Source: Candidatus Gracilibacteria bacterium CG17_big_fil_post_rev_8_21_14_2_50_48_13
Lineage (GTDB): Bacteria; Patescibacteriota; Gracilibacteria; 1-14-2-50-48-13
DNA length: 43,722 nt
Reading direction: 5' to 3'
Assembly: GCA_002783265.1 (NCBI GenBank)
Contig: PFFG01000007.1
Coordinates: 17,598-61,319 of the forward strand
The notes beneath the pieces are model-generated. The model made no database searches. It was not told the origin of the DNA and saw only the letters and a program-made list of their open reading frames with translations. The position numbers and the translations under genes are program-made. Within the stretch, counting starts at the first letter, position 1. Every line of letters begins with the position of its first letter. Below, one piece after another: positions 41,107-43,722 of this stretch.

Positions 41107-42525
41107 ATGCACATTAAACATACACTTCTCGCTGGCTTCGTCCTCTGTGCCTACCTCGTCACCTCTACCGCTGTTTTTGCGCAAAGCACAACGGATTCTT
41201 TGGTCGATGAAATTAAAAAGAAACAGGAAGCCATTACCAAAAGCTTAAACGCAAAAACCTCTGAGTCGGAGGCCGCCCTTGGCGCACAAAAACAGCAACT
41301 TTCGGCACGCCAGCAGGAGCTGAAACAAGTGGAAGAACAAATTTCGAGTTATGAAAAAGAACTCGAGGGGCTGCACGATCAAATCAGTACCCTCACGAAT
41401 CAGCTCGCCCTCATTGAAAACGCCATCGTCATCACCCAGCTCAAAATTCGTGCTGTACTCATTCAAATTGCCGAAAAGGAACAGGACATTGTGGAGAACA
41501 CAGAAAATGTTGATGTAGCGCAGGTAGCGGTCGAGAACCAAAAAGATATTTTGCGCACCTTCATGAGCCTGCTCTTTAAACAGGATATGTTGTATTTCTC
41601 CAAGGATGAGGCACTCAGTGGAGATGCATCCTTGTATTTAGGTTCTTCCTCCATAACGACGGTGCTCACGCGAAAGCGCTATCTGGAAACACTGCAGCGC
41701 GCTGGAACCCACATGCTGGAAGACTTTAAAGATATCGGTACCCTTCTTTCTGTGCAGCGTACGCAACTGGCAAATGACCAGAAGAAACTGGTCAGTCTCA
41801 AAGATCAGCTCGCCTACGAAGAACGGCATCTCGATGAACAGAAGCAAACCAAGTCGTATTTGCTCACAGAGACGCAGGGTAAGGAGGAAAACTACCAGAA
41901 CCTTCTGGAGGAAAGTCGACGTGAACAGGATAATATCACCCTCGAGGTGGAGCAAATGCAGACCAATATTAAAGATATTGAGGCGAGAATCCGTGCATAT
42001 CAGGTCACAAGTCTTGGTAGTTCCTCTTTGAGCGCGGCGGAAATTGAGCAGCGCAAGAAGGTGCTTGAAAGCTTGGGTACAACAGCAGATGGAAAGCTCG
42101 GTCTTTCTTGGCCTGTGGAACCCAAACGAGGTCTTTCCGCCTATTTTCAAGACCCAACGTACCAAAGCGTCTTCGGTGTTGCCCACAGCGCCATCGATAT
42201 ACCAACCCCTCAGGGGACGGAAATTAAAGCGCCCGCAGATGGTTACGTCACGAAGGTAAAAGATGCAGGCATGGGCTATAGCTATATCATTGTTGCCCAT
42301 ACGGGTGGCGTTATGACTCTCTATGGCCACGTCTCTGAGATCTGGGTGAAAGCAGGTGATTACGTTGCGCGAGGTCAGGGTATCGGGAAATCCGGTGCTC
42401 AACCTGGTACGAAGGGGGCAGGTTGGATGACCACAGGAGCCCACTTGCACTTTGAAGTCTTCCAGGATGGTAAGCATGTCAATCCCCTGCTCTACCTCGA
42501 CAATTCTGTTCTTCCCAAAAAATAA
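41107..42525 (+). CDS. M23 family (LytM) peptidase with long N-terminal coiled coil
   Basis: A 472-residue secreted protein: signal peptide (1-26, cleavage after VFAQ), a coiled coil of about 220 residues (QQLSARQQELKQVEEQISSY and onward), and a C-terminal LytM domain. Zinc ligands are His360 and Asp364 (VAHSAIDIP) and His448 of HLHFEV, with His446 as the catalytic partner. The coiled-coil plus LytM layout resembles EnvC/NlpD activators and PcsB-like peptidases. Since both zinc ligands and the catalytic His are intact it should be active. ftsW follows after 12 bases, which suggests a role at the division site. Confidence 0.93.
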   Translation: MHIKHTLLAGFVLCAYLVTSTAVFAQSTTDSLVDEIKKKQEAITKSLNAKTSESEAALGAQKQQLSARQQELKQVEEQISSYEKELEGLHDQISTLTNQLALIENAIVITQLKIRAVLIQIAEKEQDIVENTENVDVAQVAVENQKDILRTFMSLLFKQDMLYFSKDEALSGDASLYLGSSSITTVLTRKRYLETLQRAGTHMLEDFKDIGTLLSVQRTQLANDQKKLVSLKDQLAYEERHLDEQKQTKSYLLTETQGKEENYQNLLEESRREQDNITLEVEQMQTNIKDIEARIRAYQVTSLGSSSLSAAEIEQRKKVLESLGTTADGKLGLSWPVEPKRGLSAYFQDPTYQSVFGVAHSAIDIPTPQGTEIKAPADGYVTKVKDAGMGYSYIIVAHTGGVMTLYGHVSEIWVKAGDYVARGQGIGKSGAQPGTKGAGWMTTGAHLHFEVFQDGKHVNPLLYLDNSVLPKK

Positions 42526-42537
42526 CCACTTCCCGCC

Positions 42538-43722
42538 GTGTTCTCAAAAAAACATAGTATCGACTGGTTTCTTGTCATCAGCATTGCGCTCGTGCTCGTG
42601 TTTGGGCTGATTATGATCAATAGTGTGAGTGTCTACGATTACCTGCTCACTCTGAGCGATCCACGCGATTACGACATCAACTATTTTGCACTCAAGCAAA
42701 TGATCCTGGTGGGCATTTCTGTCCTCCTGTTTATCGGCGTTGCCAATATTCACTATCGTTTCTGGCGCAGTATATCTCTCCCTATGTACATTTTGGGGCT
42801 CACCCTACTGCTTCTCTTGTTTCACCCCATGTTTGGCCGCACGCTTAACGGTGCAACGGGTTGGCTCTACTTAGGAAGCCTGCCGTCTATTCAGCCCATC
42901 GAGTTTGCGAAACTTGCTATGATTTTGTATCTCGCACGATGGCTGGAACCCAAGGTGGATGAACTGAAAGAATTTGATACGGGATTTTTTCCCTTCATGG
43001 TCATCGTCAGTGCCATGGGGCTCCCGATTCTTCTGCAGCCGGACTTTGGCGGCCTTCTGGTGCTCATCCCGGTCTGTATCCTCATGTTTTACGTCGCAGG
43101 AGGAAAAATGAAGCACCTGATGTATCTGGTTGCGGCAGGCCTTGTCGTCTTTATTATTGCCTTTACGTCGTTTAATCACGTCCGGAGTCGTGTTTATGAT
43201 TTCTTCGACTCCAGTATCGACCCCTCCAAAAAAAATGTGGGGTGGCAAATTCAACAAAGTCTCATTGCCGTTGGCTCGGGTGGGTTCATGGGGAAGGGCA
43301 TCAACAAATCGATTCAAAAGTGGGGGTATCTCCCGGAAGTGCAAAATGATATGATTTTCGCAGCCATTGGCGAAGAAACGGGCTTTCGAGGTTCCGTGGC
43401 CCTGGTGTTACTGTACTTGTTCATGGCATGGCGTGGGTTTACCATTTCCATGCATGCTCCGGATAAATTTGCGAAATACGCTGCCTTCGGCATTTCCTTT
43501 TGGATTGTCTGGCAGGCCTTTGTGAACATTGGTGTGGTGATTAAAATTATTCCTCTCACCGGTATCACGCTCCCCTTTATCTCCGCAGGAGGCTCTTCCC
43601 TGGTGACGCTGCTCACAGCCATGGGGATTCTTGTAAATATATCAGCTTATACGACGGTTTCTCATGACTATTTTATTAGCCGGCGGCGGGTCGGGCGGTC
43701 ACATCCTGCCAAACATAGCGCT
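42538..43722 (+). CDS. ftsW: FtsW/RodA family peptidoglycan polymerase (no stop in window)
   Basis: A SEDS-family membrane protein that polymerises lipid II into glycan strands, working with a class B penicillin-binding protein. The frame opens at GTG 42538 (VFSKKHSIDWFLV) and runs to the window edge without a stop, 395 codons. Typical segments are RTLNGATGWLYLGSLPSIQP, LLQPDFGGLLVLI (catalytic Asp), VGWQIQQSLIAVGSGG, EVQNDMIFAAIGEETGFRG, and LTGITLPFISAGGSSL. The murG ATG at 43664 lies inside it in another frame. FtsW rather than RodA is favoured by the neighbouring murG. Confidence 0.93.
   Translation, partial: MFSKKHSIDWFLVISIALVLVFGLIMINSVSVYDYLLTLSDPRDYDINYFALKQMILVGISVLLFIGVANIHYRFWRSISLPMYILGLTLLLLLFHPMFGRTLNGATGWLYLGSLPSIQPIEFAKLAMILYLARWLEPKVDELKEFDTGFFPFMVIVSAMGLPILLQPDFGGLLVLIPVCILMFYVAGGKMKHLMYLVAAGLVVFIIAFTSFNHVRSRVYDFFDSSIDPSKKNVGWQIQQSLIAVGSGGFMGKGINKSIQKWGYLPEVQNDMIFAAIGEETGFRGSVALVLLYLFMAWRGFTISMHAPDKFAKYAAFGISFWIVWQAFVNIGVVIKIIPLTGITLPFISAGGSSLVTLLTAMGILVNISAYTTVSHDYFISRRRVGRSHPAKHSA
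43664..43722 (+). CDS. murG: MurG, first codons only (N-acetylglucosaminyltransferase)
   Basis: ATG 43664 opens MTILLAGGGSGGHILPNIA, the diagnostic N-terminal Gly-rich loop (GGGTGGHI in the family, here GGGSGGHI) that binds lipid I in the MurG reaction. Only 19 complete codons are in the window. The frame differs from ftsW, whose own frame is still open here, so the two overlap by at least 59 bases. Confidence 0.9.
   Translation, partial: MTILLAGGGSGGHILPNIA

Noticed and set aside
41638-42477. Minus-strand open frame of 279 codons opposite the M23 peptidase gene
   Set aside because: The opposite strand encodes a complete LytM domain with zinc ligands; this frame is a shadow.
1-43722. CRISPR array, insertion sequence or prophage
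   Set aside because: No regularly spaced repeats, no transposase or integrase motifs, and no phage structural genes are visible.
1-43722. Recoding of UGA as glycine (Gracilibacteria/SR1 type)
   Set aside because: TGA ends several well-defined genes such as those at 18763-19983 and 30205-30747, and no gene needs it read as an amino acid.

Overview
The window looks like chromosomal DNA from an ultra-small-genome bacterium of the Patescibacteria / Candidate Phyla Radiation (CPR) type. This is inferred from several things together: a DUF4012 cell-envelope protein, a TMEM43-like protein, a VirB2/TrbC-like pilin, a Trm9-like methyltransferase, large lineage-specific coiled-coil proteins, and almost no Shine-Dalgarno sequences in front of genes. 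UGA, UAG and UAA all act as stops, which argues against the recoded Gracilibacteria/Absconditabacteria. The exact phylum cannot be settled from this window. No insertion sequence, integrase, prophage or CRISPR array is visible.

Layout. 1-4.2 kb: housekeeping genes: the end of dnaX, fmt, and on the opposite strand miaA and an rlmD-type 23S rRNA methyltransferase. 4.3-13.4 kb: a block of genes I cannot assign. It holds a small acidic protein, a very large protein whose 5' end is cut by an in-frame amber codon, an 812-residue coiled-coil protein behind a consensus promoter, a small coiled-coil protein, and a convergent 779-residue helical protein. 13.5-20 kb: dnaG, rpoD and greA, then three tightly coupled membrane-protein genes (divergent PAP2, PEGA domain, O-antigen-ligase-like). 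20-25.7 kb: clpB, gatB, a small membrane protein, and on the minus strand a WecG/TagA glycosyltransferase behind a DoxX-like protein. 25.8-30.8 kb: a lipoprotein, a TMEM43-like protein, an RRM RNA-binding protein, a second DoxX protein with a Cys/His-rich tail, a secreted C39-like protease and a 2H (LigT-like) phosphoesterase. 30.8-32.8 kb: an AT-rich two-gene island, a MazG-like nucleotide pyrophosphohydrolase followed one base later by a GIY-YIG + DUF2075 helicase-like ATPase. This is the best candidate for an undescribed, possibly defensive, system. 33.1-33.5 kb: a structured non-coding stretch and tRNA-Ser(GGA). 33.6-37.7 kb: a YCII-like protein, a methyltransferase, a WecA/MraY-like glycosylphosphotransferase, a pilin-like protein, khpA, rpsP and rplY. 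37.9 kb to the end: ybaB, mltG, a DUF4012 gene, an M23 peptidase, ftsW and the first codons of murG, all on the plus strand.

How it fits together. The window mixes core information processing (polymerase clamp loader, primase, primary sigma factor, GreA, GatB, Fmt, S16, L25, KhpA, RNA and tRNA modification) with envelope building (WecA-like and WecG/TagA enzymes for a lipid-linked glycan, an O-antigen-ligase-like protein, MltG, M23 amidase/endopeptidase, FtsW, MurG, DUF4012). Promoters are easy to read: -35 elements TTGACG, TTGACA or TTGCAC lie 16-17 bp from TATAAT-like -10 boxes. Leaders are short and pyrimidine-rich and carry no purine-rich ribosome-binding site. All functional calls rest on reading motifs by eye; no database search was run.
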